NCBI RefSeq assembly: GCF_026167665.1 | Contig: NZ_CP098740.1 | Coordinates: 5,394,001-5,458,000, forward strand | Direction of reading: 5' to 3' | DNA: 64,000 nucleotides | From: Streptomyces drozdowiczii | GTDB taxonomy: Bacteria; Actinomycetota; Actinomycetes; Streptomycetales; Streptomycetaceae | Shown: positions 19,792 through 28,328 of the stretch, piece after piece | How positions within the stretch are numbered: the stretch's first letter is position 1 | How the letters are laid out: each line of letters starts with the position of its first letter | Position numbers and translations under genes: made by a program | The notes under the pieces: model-generated | The model's database searches: none | Told to the model about the DNA's origin: nothing | What the model saw: the letters and a program-made list of their open reading frames with translations, nothing else

Positions 19792-20556
19792 ATGGCAACG
19801 CTTGAAATCCGCGACCTGCACGTCTCCGTCGAGGCCGACAACGCCACGAAGGAGATCCTCAAGGGCGTCGACCTGACCGTGAAGCAGGGCGAGACCCACG
19901 CCATCATGGGCCCCAACGGGTCCGGCAAGTCCACCCTCGCGTACTCCCTCGCAGGCCACCCCAAGTACACGATCACCAGCGGCACGGTGACCCTGGACGG
20001 CGAGGACGTCCTGGAGATGTCCGTGGACGAGCGGGCCCGTGCCGGCCTGTTCCTCGCCATGCAGTACCCGGTCGAGATCCCCGGTGTCTCGGTCTCCAAC
20101 TTCCTGCGTACCTCCGCCACCGCCGTCCGCGGCGAGGCACCCAAGCTGCGTACCTGGGTGAAGGAGGTCAAGGAGACGATGGCCCAGCTCCAGATGGACC
20201 CGGCCTTCGCCGAGCGCAACGTCAACGAGGGCTTCTCCGGCGGTGAGAAGAAGCGCCACGAGATCCTTCAGCTGGAGCTCCTCAAGCCGAAGGTCGCCAT
20301 CCTGGACGAGACCGACTCCGGCCTGGACGTCGACGCCCTGCGCATCGTCTCCGAGGGCGTCAACCGGGTCCGCGAGACCGGCGAGGTCGGCACCCTGCTG
20401 ATCACGCACTACACCCGGATCCTCCGGTACATCAAGCCCGACTTCGTGCACGTCTTCGCCAACGGCCGGATCGCCGAGTCCGGCGGCGCCGAGCTCGCCG
20501 ACAAGCTGGAGAACGAGGGCTACGAGGCATACGTGAAGGGTGGCGCTGCCGCGTGA
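19792..20556 (+). CDS. sufC: Fe-S assembly ATPase SufC
   Basis: SufC is the ABC-type ATPase that drives conformational change in SufBCD. The 254-residue product has Walker A GPNGSGKSTLAYSLAG, the SufC-specific signature FSGGEKKRHEILQLELL, Walker B VAILDETDSGLDVDAL and the switch His in LLITHYTRIL. It starts at ATG 19792, 7 bases after the Rieske gene. The end overlaps sufS by 4 bases (GTGA). Confidence 0.97.
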   Translation: MATLEIRDLHVSVEADNATKEILKGVDLTVKQGETHAIMGPNGSGKSTLAYSLAGHPKYTITSGTVTLDGEDVLEMSVDERARAGLFLAMQYPVEIPGVSVSNFLRTSATAVRGEAPKLRTWVKEVKETMAQLQMDPAFAERNVNEGFSGGEKKRHEILQLELLKPKVAILDETDSGLDVDALRIVSEGVNRVRETGEVGTLLITHYTRILRYIKPDFVHVFANGRIAESGGAELADKLENEGYEAYVKGGAAA

Positions 20557-21809
20557 CATATCTGCCGGGCCTCCTCGACACCGAGGCGATCCGCAAGGAC
20601 TTCCCCCTCCTGGACCGCACGGTCCACGACGGCAAGAAGATCGTGTACCTGGACAGCGCGGCGACCTCGCAGAAGCCGCGCCAGGTCCTCGACGCCCTGA
20701 ACGAGTACTACGAGCGGCACAACGCCAACGTGCACCGCGGGGTGTACACGATCGCGGAGGAGGCCACGGCGCTGTACGAGGGCGCCCGTGACAAGGTCGC
20801 CGCCTTCATCAACGCGCCCAGCCGCGACGAGGTCATCTTCACGAAGAACGCCTCGGAGTCGCTGAACCTCGTGGCCAACATGCTCGGCTGGGCCGACGAG
20901 CCCTACCGGGTCGACCACGAGACCGAGATCGTCACCACGGAGATGGAGCACCACTCCAACATCGTTCCCTGGCAGCTGCTCTCGCAGCGCACGGGCGCGA
21001 AGCTGAAGTGGTTCGGCATCACCGACGACGGCCGGCTCGACCTGTCCAACATCGACGAGATCATCACCGAGAAGACGAAGATCGTCTCCTTCACGCTGGT
21101 CTCGAACATCATGGGCACGCACAACCCGGTCGAGCGGATCGTCCGCCGCGCCCAGGAGGTCGGTGCGCTCGTCTGCGTCGACGCCTCCCAGGCGGCCCCG
21201 CACATGGTGCTCGACGTGCAGGCGCTCCAGGCCGACTTCGTGGCCTTCACCGGTCACAAGATGGTGGGCCCGACCGGCATCGGCGTGCTCTGGGGACGGC
21301 AGGAGCTCCTGGAGGACCTGCCGCCGTTCCTGGGCGGCGGCGAGATGATCGAGACCGTGTCGATGCACTCCTCGACCTACGCCCCCGCGCCGCACAAGTT
21401 CGAGGCCGGTACGCCCCCGATCGCCCAGGCCGTCGGCCTCGGCGCGGCCGTGGACTACCTCTCCTCGATCGGCATGGAGAACATCCACCGCCATGAGCAG
21501 GCCATCACCGCCTACGCGGTGAAGCGGCTCCTGGAGGTGCCGGACCTCAGGATCATCGGCCCGGCCACCGCGGAGGACCGCGGCGCGACGATCTCCTTCA
21601 CGCTCGGCGACATCCATCCGCACGACGTGGGGCAGGTGCTGGACGAACAGGGCATCGCGGTCCGGGTCGGCCACCACTGCGCCCGCCCGGTCTGCCTGCG
21701 GTACGGAATTCCTGCGACGACGCGAGCGTCGTTCTATCTGTACTCCACGCCCGCCGAGGTCGACGCCCTGGTGGACGGCCTGGAACACGTCCGGAATTTT
21801 TTCGCCTAG
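20553..21809 (+). CDS. sufS: Cysteine desulfurase SufS
   Basis: This PLP enzyme takes sulfur from cysteine and passes it to SufU/SufBCD as a persulfide. The 418-residue product shows YLDSAATSQKPRQVLDAL, the PLP lysine in FTGHKMVGPTGIGVLWG, and the active-site cysteine loop VGHHCARPVCLRYGIPATTRASF near the C-terminus. The start is GTG at 20553, overlapping the sufC stop. sufU follows after 21 bases, fitting the two-protein SufS/SufU system of Gram-positive bacteria. Confidence 0.96.
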   Translation: MTYLPGLLDTEAIRKDFPLLDRTVHDGKKIVYLDSAATSQKPRQVLDALNEYYERHNANVHRGVYTIAEEATALYEGARDKVAAFINAPSRDEVIFTKNASESLNLVANMLGWADEPYRVDHETEIVTTEMEHHSNIVPWQLLSQRTGAKLKWFGITDDGRLDLSNIDEIITEKTKIVSFTLVSNIMGTHNPVERIVRRAQEVGALVCVDASQAAPHMVLDVQALQADFVAFTGHKMVGPTGIGVLWGRQELLEDLPPFLGGGEMIETVSMHSSTYAPAPHKFEAGTPPIAQAVGLGAAVDYLSSIGMENIHRHEQAITAYAVKRLLEVPDLRIIGPATAEDRGATISFTLGDIHPHDVGQVLDEQGIAVRVGHHCARPVCLRYGIPATTRASFYLYSTPAEVDALVDGLEHVRNFFA

Positions 21810-21830
21810 ACGCGGCTGGGGATTGAACTC

Positions 21831-22286
21831 GTGAAGCTGGATTCCATGTACCAGGAAGTGATCCTGGACCACTACAAGCACCCCCACGGGCGCGGTCTGC
21901 GGGACGGCGACGCCGAGGTGCACCACGTCAATCCGACGTGTGGTGACGAGATCACGCTGCGGGTGCGGTACGACGGCGAGACCATCGCCGACGTGAGTTA
22001 CGAGGGCCAGGGCTGCTCCATCAGCCAGGCCAGCGCCTCCGTGCTGAACGAGCTGCTGGTCGGCAAGGAACTGGGCGAGGCGCAGAAGATCCAGGCCGCG
22101 TTCCTGGAACTGATGCAGTCGAAGGGGCAGCTGGAGCCCGACGACGCGATGGAAGAGGTGCTGGAGGACGCGGTCGCGTTCGCCGGTGTCTCCAAGTACC
22201 CGGCCCGGGTGAAATGCGCGCTGCTGAGCTGGATGGCGTGGAAGGACGCGACGGCGCAGGCGCTGTCCGAAGGGAAGACCGCATGA
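21831..22286 (+). CDS. sufU: Zinc-dependent sulfurtransferase SufU
   Basis: SufU accepts persulfide sulfur from SufS. The 151-residue IscU-like protein has the zinc/sulfur ligands in VNPTCGDEITL (Asp next to Cys), GQGCSISQASASVLNELL and the C-terminal PARVKCALLSWMAW. It also has the longer region between the second and third cysteine that separates SufU from IscU. GTG start at 21831. The gene ends overlapping the DUF59 gene by 4 bases. Confidence 0.95.
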   Translation: MKLDSMYQEVILDHYKHPHGRGLRDGDAEVHHVNPTCGDEITLRVRYDGETIADVSYEGQGCSISQASASVLNELLVGKELGEAQKIQAAFLELMQSKGQLEPDDAMEEVLEDAVAFAGVSKYPARVKCALLSWMAWKDATAQALSEGKTA

Positions 22287-22621
22287 GCGACAACGAGACC
22301 GTGACGACCAAGCCGGCCTCCGAGGAGGAGGTCCGCGAAGCGCTGTACGACGTGGTCGACCCCGAGCTGGGCATCGACGTCGTCAACCTGGGGCTGATCT
22401 ACGGCATCCACATCGACGACGCCAACATCGCCACCCTCGACATGACCCTGACGTCCGCGGCCTGTCCGCTGACCGATGTCATCGAGGACCAGGCGAAGTC
22501 CGCGACGGACGGCATCGTCAACGAGCTCCGGATCAACTGGGTCTGGATGCCGCCGTGGGGCCCCGACAAGATCACGGACGACGGCCGCGAGCAGCTGCGC
22601 GCGCTGGGCTTCAACGTCTGA
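22283..22621 (+). CDS. SufT-like metal-sulfur cluster assembly factor (DUF59/MIP18)
   Basis: A 112-residue DUF59 protein with the hallmark VVDPELGIDVVNLGLIYGI and the conserved cysteine in TSAACPLTDVIEDQ. DUF59/SufT proteins help mature Fe-S proteins. It is the last suf gene, overlaps sufU by 4 bases (ATGA), and is followed by a perfect 15-bp terminator. Confidence 0.93.
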   Translation: MSDNETVTTKPASEEEVREALYDVVDPELGIDVVNLGLIYGIHIDDANIATLDMTLTSAACPLTDVIEDQAKSATDGIVNELRINWVWMPPWGPDKITDDGREQLRALGFNV

Positions 22622-22636
22622 GATCCGCGTACCACC

Positions 22637-22671
22637 CGAAACGGCCCCGGCTTCCCGCCGGGGCCGTTTCG
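22637..22671 (+). terminator. Terminator of the suf operon
   Basis: CGAAACGGCCCCGGC and GCCGGGGCCGTTTCG form a perfect 15-bp stem with the loop TTCCC, 15 bases after the last suf stop codon. Confidence 0.92.
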
Positions 22672-22710
22672 GCGTTGTGGGCGCACGGCCCGCCGGGCAG
22701 ACTGTCGCCC

Positions 22711-23076
22711 ATGGCTCTTCGCTTCTACCAGCTCGCCGTCGATGCCCACGATCTGCCCGCCCAGGCCCGCTTCTGGTGTGCCGCCCTGGACTGGCGGGTG
22801 CTCTACGAGGACGAGGACGAGATCGTCATCGGGGCCGACGAGACCGCGCTCCCCGGCATCTGCTTCCTGCCCGTGCCCGAGGACAAGGCGGTCAAGAACC
22901 GGCTGCACATCGACCTCTCCCCGGACGACCAGGCGGCCGAGGTCGAGCGGCTGATCGGGCTCGGCGCCCGGCGCATCGAGGTCGGCCAGCCGTCCGACGT
23001 GACCTGGGTGGTGCTGGCCGACCCGGAGGGCAACGAGTTCTGCGTACTGCGCCCGAAGAAGACGCTGACCGACTAG
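22711..23076 (+). CDS. VOC family protein
   Basis: A 121-residue VOC module starting MALRFYQLAVDAHDLPAQARFWCAAL and ending with VLADPEGNEFCVLRPKK. The NRLHIDLSPDDQ segment carries the usual first-strand His. It is related to the VOC half of the 62.1-63.2 kb fusion protein. No substrate can be inferred. It converges on the membrane protein gene, sharing 4 bases around a CTAG that gives both stop codons. Confidence 0.87.
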   Translation: MALRFYQLAVDAHDLPAQARFWCAALDWRVLYEDEDEIVIGADETALPGICFLPVPEDKAVKNRLHIDLSPDDQAAEVERLIGLGARRIEVGQPSDVTWVVLADPEGNEFCVLRPKKTLTD

Positions 23077-24137
23077 GGCCTGTCCGGCGGAGGTACGGAG
23101 GCGGCCTCGGCGAGGACCGGGGCCAGGTTTTCGGTGCGGATGCGGCGGTCCACGTACAGCAGGCCCGTCACCAGCGGCGGGAACACGGCGACGACCAGCT
23201 GGCCCACGAGCTGGCCGAGTGCCGCGAGGACCAGGTAGCCGCCGAGGGCGGTGATGATCGCGGCCGGGTGCGTGTGCTCGTCCACGGTGGTGGTGCCCAG
23301 TGCGCCGGTGAACATGCCGAGCAGGTTGAACGGCAGCTGGATGATGTAGCCGACCGTGGAGGCGATGACGCTCGCGAGCAGCATGATGCCGAAGATCCGC
23401 CACCAGTCGCCGCGCACCAGCAGGGCGGAGCGGCGCAGCGAGGCCATCGGGCCCTGGTTCTCGAAGACGGCGGTCGCGGGGGCGAGCGCGAGCCGCACCC
23501 AGAGCCAGAGGACCAGCGGGACGAAGGCGAGGAAGCAGACCGCGCCCACGACGATCAGCGCCACCGCGCTCCCGCCGCCGTCCGTGGCGACCGCGGCGAT
23601 GATGCCCGCGGTGAGCGCGCCCACCGCCAGCACCATCGGCACCATGGTGATCAGCCCGACCAGCAGGAGCGTGCCGATCACCGCGGGCGTCCGCGCCCAG
23701 GCCCGCCGCCAGACCGCCGAGAAGGTCGTCGGCCGGCCCAGCACCGCGTCCTGGAGGACCGCCGGCACCGCCGCGTAGACCACGGCCGAGGCGAGCACCA
23801 TCGCGAGGATGCCGAGCAGCACGATCACGCCGAACGCGACGACCACCGGGACCACGTCCCCCGCGGGGGCGCTCTCGCCGTCCTCCAGCGCGAACAGCCG
23901 GTCCAGATGGTCCGAGACCGCCCCGTACGCGACGGCGACCGCCACACCCACCAGCACCAGCGCCCCGCCGTACAGCGTCGCGCCCACCGCGAGGAGCTGC
24001 TTCCAGTAGCGGCCCAGCGTCGAGAAGGCGCCGTTGAATATGTCCCCGAGCTTCAACGGCCCCAGGGGTATGACCCCCGGCTTCGGCGGCGCCCAGCCAC
24101 CGCCGCCCCAGCCGCCCCACCCTGCGTCCTGCGCCAC
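23073..24137 (-). CDS. Integral membrane protein (GDPD membrane-domain type)
   Basis: A 354-residue protein with a Gly/Trp/Pro-rich cytosolic N-terminus (GWGGWGGGGWAPPKPGVIPLGPLKLGDIFNGAF) and about six hydrophobic helices. The PLKLGDIFNGAFSTLGRYWK start is typical of actinobacterial proteins related to the membrane domain of glycerophosphodiester phosphodiesterases. No catalytic domain is present. The last residues (PPPDRP) are coded by a short sequence that recurs at 33.3 kb (see findings). Confidence 0.8.
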   Translation of the reverse strand: MAQDAGWGGWGGGGWAPPKPGVIPLGPLKLGDIFNGAFSTLGRYWKQLLAVGATLYGGALVLVGVAVAVAYGAVSDHLDRLFALEDGESAPAGDVVPVVVAFGVIVLLGILAMVLASAVVYAAVPAVLQDAVLGRPTTFSAVWRRAWARTPAVIGTLLLVGLITMVPMVLAVGALTAGIIAAVATDGGGSAVALIVVGAVCFLAFVPLVLWLWVRLALAPATAVFENQGPMASLRRSALLVRGDWWRIFGIMLLASVIASTVGYIIQLPFNLLGMFTGALGTTTVDEHTHPAAIITALGGYLVLAALGQLVGQLVVAVFPPLVTGLLYVDRRIRTENLAPVLAEAASVPPPDRP

Positions 24138-24200
24138 TGCTGCTCCCGCCCGTCTGTTCGATCACGTACTGAACGGACCACGGTAGCGGCAAGCCGTTGC

Positions 24201-24212
24201 GTACACTTGTAC
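24201..24212. promoter_or_regulatory. Candidate TetR operator and -10 box before the SMR gene
   Basis: GTACAC-TTGTAC is a 12-base inverted repeat with 5 of 6 pairs matching, 2 bases before the SMR start. It contains a -10-like TACACT (24202-24207) placed 7 bases before the ATG, so the message may be leaderless and the TetR encoded next door could repress it here. Confidence 0.45.
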
Positions 24213-24214
24213 AC

Positions 24215-24535
24215 ATGGGATACGGACTGCTCGCCGCGGCCATCGCGGCGGAGGTGGCGGGGACGACCGCCATGAAATACAGCGAGGGATTCACCCGGCT
24301 CTGGCCCTCCCTGATCACCGTCGCCGGCTATCTGCTCGCCTTCTCCCTGCTCGCCCAGACCCTCAAGACCCTCTCCGTCGGCACCGCCTACGCGATCTGG
24401 GCGGGCGTCGGCACCGCGGCCGTGGCGCTCATCGGGATGTTCTTCCTGGGGGAGTCCGCGAGTCCGCTCAAGGCGCTCGGCGTGCTGCTGGTCATCGCCG
24501 GTGTGGTGGTGCTCAACCTGGGCGGGGCGCACTGA
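24215..24535 (+). CDS. Small multidrug resistance (SMR) family efflux protein
   Basis: A 106-residue protein with four hydrophobic helices, about the size of EmrE/QacE. It has the membrane-embedded glutamate in helix 1 (AAAIAAEVAGTTAMKYSEGF) and the family segment VGTAYAIWAGVGTA. SMR pumps work as dimers, exchanging protons for cationic compounds. The start is the ATG at 24215 without a ribosome-binding site. The stop overlaps the TetR gene (TGATG). Confidence 0.93.
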   Translation: MGYGLLAAAIAAEVAGTTAMKYSEGFTRLWPSLITVAGYLLAFSLLAQTLKTLSVGTAYAIWAGVGTAAVALIGMFFLGESASPLKALGVLLVIAGVVVLNLGGAH

Positions 24536-25071
24536 TGGCGCGGCGGTACGACCCCGAGCGGCGCGACCGGATCATCGACGCGGCGATCCGGGTGGTCGGC
24601 GGGCGCGGGATCGCCGGGCTGAGCCACCGCTCCGTCGCGGCCGAGGCCGATGTGCCGCTGGGCTCGACCACCTACCACTTCGCCTCGCTGGACGAACTGC
24701 TGATCGCCGCCCTGCGCCGGACCAACGAGAACTTCGCCGCCGTCCTGCGCGAGAGCCCCGCCCTCGCCGACCCGGAGGCCGACCTCGCCGCCGAACTCGC
24801 CCGGCTGCTCGGGGAGTTCTTCGCGGGCGGGCGCGGCCGGGCCGAGCTGGAGTACGAGCTGTATCTCGCCGCCGTGCGCAGGCCCGCGCTGCGCCCGGTC
24901 GCCGCCGAGTGGACCGACGGCGTGACCGCCCTGCTCCGGCCGCGCACCGACCCGGCCACCGCGCGCGCCCTGGTCGCCCTGATGGACGGCATCTGCATCC
25001 AGGTGCTGCTCACGGGCGGCGCGTACGACGAGGCGTACGCCCGCGAGATGCTGGGCCGGGTCGCGGGCTGA
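24535..25071 (+). CDS. TetR family transcriptional regulator
   Basis: A 178-residue TetR protein with the N-terminal helix-turn-helix GIAGLSHRSVAAEADVPLGSTTYHFASLDELL and a helical ligand domain. It is translationally coupled to the SMR gene, so it likely represses the pair through the inverted repeat upstream of it and responds to a pump substrate; this is inferred from context. Confidence 0.93.
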   Translation: MARRYDPERRDRIIDAAIRVVGGRGIAGLSHRSVAAEADVPLGSTTYHFASLDELLIAALRRTNENFAAVLRESPALADPEADLAAELARLLGEFFAGGRGRAELEYELYLAAVRRPALRPVAAEWTDGVTALLRPRTDPATARALVALMDGICIQVLLTGGAYDEAYAREMLGRVAG

Positions 25072-25078
25072 GGGCCCG

Positions 25079-25951
25079 TCAGGGCCGGGACACCGCCGCC
25101 AGGGCCGCCCGCACGCTGTCCTCGATGTCGGTGACCGGGTACAGCACCTCGCGGACCGTGCGGTCCCGGTCCACCACCAGGGTCAGCCGCTTGGCGCGGA
25201 CGATGCCGCCGGCCCGGAACGTCGGCAGGCGCAGGGCGGCGGTCAGCTCCAGGTCCGCGTCGGAGAGGAGCGGGAAGCGCAGGTGCTCCGCCTCGGCGAA
25301 CGCCGCCTGTTCGTCGGGGCGTTGGGTGGAGACGCCGTGCACGCTCGCGCCCGCCGCCGTGAAGTCGGCCAGCTGGTCGCGGTAGGTGCAGGATTCGAGC
25401 GTGCAGCCGCGGGCGCCGGGGATGCCGGACCAGCCCGGGGGGTAGGACTCCTGGCGGGCGTAGGCGCCGGGGAAGAAGTACAGGACGGTGTACGGGGTGT
25501 CCGCCACCGGGTCCCGGCGCTCGCCGTCGGCCCCCGGCAGGGTCAGCTCCGGCACGCGCGTCCCGCGCAGCGCGTGCACGCGTGCGGCCTCCCGCGAGGA
25601 CTCCTCCGTGGTCGCCATCGTCTCCCCGTCTCCCATCACCCAGGTGTCGCCCCAGTCCTGGAGCGCGATCAGTACCGGCAGCAGGGCGCGGCCGCGCGGG
25701 GTCAGCCGGTACTCGTACCGCACCGGCCGCTCCTGGTACGGCTCGCGGGAGAGCACCCCCGCGTCGACCAGGAGCCGCAGCCGTTCGGTCAGGACCTTGC
25801 GCGAGACGCCCAGTTCGCGCTGGAGGGCGTCGAACCGGTGCACGCCGCGCGCGGTGTCCCGCACGATCAGCAGGGTCCACCAGTCGCCGACCACGTCGAG
25901 CGCCTGCGCGATGGCGCAGTCGGCATCGGCCTGGCTGATGCGCTGGGGCAT
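25079..25951 (-). CDS. HxlR-type regulator fused to a PrxQ/BCP-type peroxiredoxin
   Basis: A 290-residue two-domain protein. Residues 1-105 are an HxlR/DUF24 winged helix (DWWTLLIVRDTARGVHRFDALQRELGVSRKVLTERL...) with Cys12 at the position where redox-sensing HxlR proteins carry their sensor Cys. Residues 125-290 are a peroxiredoxin with GCTLESCTYRDQ, that is C183-X4-C188, the peroxidatic/resolving pair of the PrxQ/BCP class. I choose the ATG at 25951 because GAGGAGG precedes it; an upstream ATG at 25981 lacks one. It diverges from an MFS gene over a 23-base palindrome. It probably senses peroxide or electrophiles. Confidence 0.88.
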   Translation of the reverse strand: MPQRISQADADCAIAQALDVVGDWWTLLIVRDTARGVHRFDALQRELGVSRKVLTERLRLLVDAGVLSREPYQERPVRYEYRLTPRGRALLPVLIALQDWGDTWVMGDGETMATTEESSREAARVHALRGTRVPELTLPGADGERRDPVADTPYTVLYFFPGAYARQESYPPGWSGIPGARGCTLESCTYRDQLADFTAAGASVHGVSTQRPDEQAAFAEAEHLRFPLLSDADLELTAALRLPTFRAGGIVRAKRLTLVVDRDRTVREVLYPVTDIEDSVRAALAAVSRP

Positions 25952-26027
25952 GGGGCCTCCTCGGTGGTCCGGGGCTGCCATTCAACTCCATCGGTCCGCG
26001 TTGACCTGCGGAATCCATGCTGCCATA

Positions 26028-26050
26028 GTCAGTTCCCAAAAGGAACTCAC
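26028..26050. promoter_or_regulatory. 23-base palindrome between the HxlR fusion and the MFS gene
   Basis: GTCAGTTCC-CAAAA-GGAACTCAC: nine-base arms with one mismatch. It lies 77 bases from the regulator start and 31 from the MFS start, where an HxlR dimer would be expected to bind. Confidence 0.6.
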
Positions 26051-26080
26051 TCGGGTTCCGTTCGGGGGAGGGGTGTTCGG

Positions 26081-27328
26081 ATGGGGATGCTGACGGGCGT
26101 TCCGCGCACGGTGCGGCTGCTGGCCTTCGGGGTGTTCTTCAACGCGGTGGTGAGCTTCACCTTCGTCTACCTCTTCGTCTATCTGACCGGCCCGCGCGGG
26201 CTCTCGGTCGCCCAGGCCGGGCTGCTCACCGGCATCGGCGGCGTCGGTCTGGTCGCGGGGAACTTCACCGGCGGCTGGTTCGGCGACCACTACGGACACC
26301 GCCGGATGCTGCTGCTCGGCTCCTGCGTGAGCGGTGCGGTGCTCGTCGCCCTGCCGCTGCTGCCGCTCGCCGCGCTGTACGCCGCGCTGCCGCTCGCCCA
26401 GTACGCGAGCGGCGTCGTCCGCGCCGCGAACTCCGCGCTGGTCGCCGTCTCCGTCCCGGAGGGCGGCCGGCGCCAGAGCTTCGCCCTGACCCGCTTCGCC
26501 TCCAACGGCGGCTTCACGCTCGGCCCGCCCGCCGGAGCGCTGATCGCCGCCCGCTTCTCGTACGACTGGCTGTTTCTCGCCGACGGCGCGGGCACCCTGC
26601 TCTTCGCCTGCTACGCGGCCCGCATCCTCCCCGCCCGGGGCACCGCGCACTCCCGCCCCGCGCCCCCGCCGCCCGGCGCCCCGGGGCTCCGGCGCGAACT
26701 GCGGTCCAGGCCCGCCGTGCCGGTCCTGCTCGCCGCGATCGTCTGCGTGGACCTCGTCTACCGCCAGCAGTACTCCACCCTGCCCGTCTTCCTCGCGGAC
26801 CACGGCCACTCCACCGCGTTCTACGGCTGGCTCATCGCCGTGAACGGCGGGGTGATCCTCTGCCTGGAACTGCCCGCCGCCCACGCCCTGCGCGCCCGCG
26901 CCCCGCTCGGCATCATCGGCGCCGGACTGCTGCTGGTCGCGGCCGGGTACGCGCTGCTGATCCCGGGCGCCGGGGCCGGGTACGCCGTCCTGATGATGGT
27001 CTCCCTCACCCTCGGCGAGATCCTGTACAAGACCCCCGCCACGGCCTACGTCGCCGACCAGGCGCCCGCCCACGCGCAGGGCCGCTTCCAGAGCCTGTAC
27101 GCGGGCGCCTCGATCAGCGGCCAGGTCCTGGCCCCGCCGCTGGGCGGTGCCCTCTACACCGCCGCGCCCGCGCTGCTCTGGCCGGCCTGCGCGGTCCTGG
27201 CGGGGCTGGCCGGGTGCGCGGTGCTCGCGGCCCGGCGGCTGCCGGTGCCGGTCGCGGTGATCCCGGTACCGGCGGCGCGTCGCCCGGACGCTGAGACCGG
27301 TTCGCCCGCGCGGCCCCGGTCCGGTTAG
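26081..27328 (+). CDS. MFS transporter
   Basis: A 415-residue major facilitator with about 12 hydrophobic helices. The loop-2 motif is present as [18 protein letters not shown] basic Pro-rich central loop ([19 protein letters not shown]) and a Pro/Arg-rich tail flank the helices. It is probably a drug or metabolite exporter. The ATG at 26081 has GGGGGAGGGG upstream. It is divergent from the HxlR-peroxiredoxin gene and likely under its control. Confidence 0.9.
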   Translation: MGMLTGVPRTVRLLAFGVFFNAVVSFTFVYLFVYLTGPRGLSVAQAGLLTGIGGVGLVAGNFTGGWFGDHYGHRRMLLLGSCVSGAVLVALPLLPLAALYAALPLAQYASGVVRAANSALVAVSVPEGGRRQSFALTRFASNGGFTLGPPAGALIAARFSYDWLFLADGAGTLLFACYAARILPARGTAHSRPAPPPPGAPGLRRELRSRPAVPVLLAAIVCVDLVYRQQYSTLPVFLADHGHSTAFYGWLIAVNGGVILCLELPAAHALRARAPLGIIGAGLLLVAAGYALLIPGAGAGYAVLMMVSLTLGEILYKTPATAYVADQAPAHAQGRFQSLYAGASISGQVLAPPLGGALYTAAPALLWPACAVLAGLAGCAVLAARRLPVPVAVIPVPAARRPDAETGSPARPRSG

Positions 27329-27338
27329 GTTTCTGGTC

Positions 27339-28328
27339 ATGACCGACACGACTTCCACCCGTACCACCGGCGCCGTCGCCGCCGGCCTCGCCACCATCGC
27401 CGGCGACGGTTCCGTCCTCGACACCTGGTTCCCCGCCCCCGAGCTGACCGCCGAGCCCGGCCCCGCCGGAACCGAGCGGCTCGGCCCGGACCAGGCCGTC
27501 AACCTGCTCGGCGAGGGCGCCGCCAAGGCCATCGGCGTGGACGCCCGCCGCGGGGTCGAGGTCGTCGCCGTGCGCACGGTCATCGGCTCGCTGGACGACA
27601 AGCCGCTCGACGCCCACGACGTCTACCTGCGCCTGCACCTGCTCTCGCACCGCCTGGTCCAGCCGCACGGGCAGAACCTGGACGGCATCTTCGGCCACCT
27701 CGCCAACGTCGCCTGGACCTCGCTCGGCCCGGTCGCCGTGGACGACCTGGAGAAGGTGCGGCTCAACGCCCGCGCCGAGGGCCTGCACCTCCAGGTCACC
27801 TCCGTCGACAAGTTCCCGCGCATGACGGACTACGTGGCGCCCAAGGGCGTCCGGATCGCGGACGCCGACCGGGTGCGCCTCGGCGCGCACCTCGCCTCCG
27901 GCACGACCGTGATGCACGAGGGCTTCGTCAACTTCAACGCCGGCACGCTCGGCACGTCGATGGTCGAGGGCCGCATCTCGGCCGGCGTCGTCATCGGTGA
28001 CGGCTCGGACATCGGCGGCGGGGCCTCCACGATGGGCACGCTCTCCGGCGGCGGCAAGGAGCGCATCGTGATCGGCGAGCGCTGCCTGGTCGGCGCGGAG
28101 GCCGGGGTCGGCATCGCGCTCGGCGACGAGTGCGTCGTCGAGGCCGGTCTGTACGTCACCGCCGGCACGCGCGTCACCATGCCGGACGGCCAGGTGGTCA
28201 AGGCCCGCGAGCTCTCCGGCGCCTCGAACATCCTCTTCCGCCGCAACTCGGTCACCGGAGCCGTCGAGGCCCGCCCGAACAACGCGGTCTGGGACGGCCT
28301 CAACGACGTCCTGCACAGCAACGACTAG
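27339..28328 (+). CDS. dapD: Tetrahydrodipicolinate N-succinyltransferase
   Basis: It transfers succinyl from succinyl-CoA to tetrahydrodipicolinate in lysine/diaminopimelate synthesis. The 329-residue product belongs to the longer actinobacterial DapD type. Its C-terminal left-handed beta helix is visible as hexapeptide-like repeats, including [38 protein letters not shown] and [12 protein letters not shown]. The stop TAG is part of the CTAG that borders the foldback element. Confidence 0.96.
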   Translation: MTDTTSTRTTGAVAAGLATIAGDGSVLDTWFPAPELTAEPGPAGTERLGPDQAVNLLGEGAAKAIGVDARRGVEVVAVRTVIGSLDDKPLDAHDVYLRLHLLSHRLVQPHGQNLDGIFGHLANVAWTSLGPVAVDDLEKVRLNARAEGLHLQVTSVDKFPRMTDYVAPKGVRIADADRVRLGAHLASGTTVMHEGFVNFNAGTLGTSMVEGRISAGVVIGDGSDIGGGASTMGTLSGGGKERIVIGERCLVGAEAGVGIALGDECVVEAGLYVTAGTRVTMPDGQVVKARELSGASNILFRRNSVTGAVEARPNNAVWDGLNDVLHSND

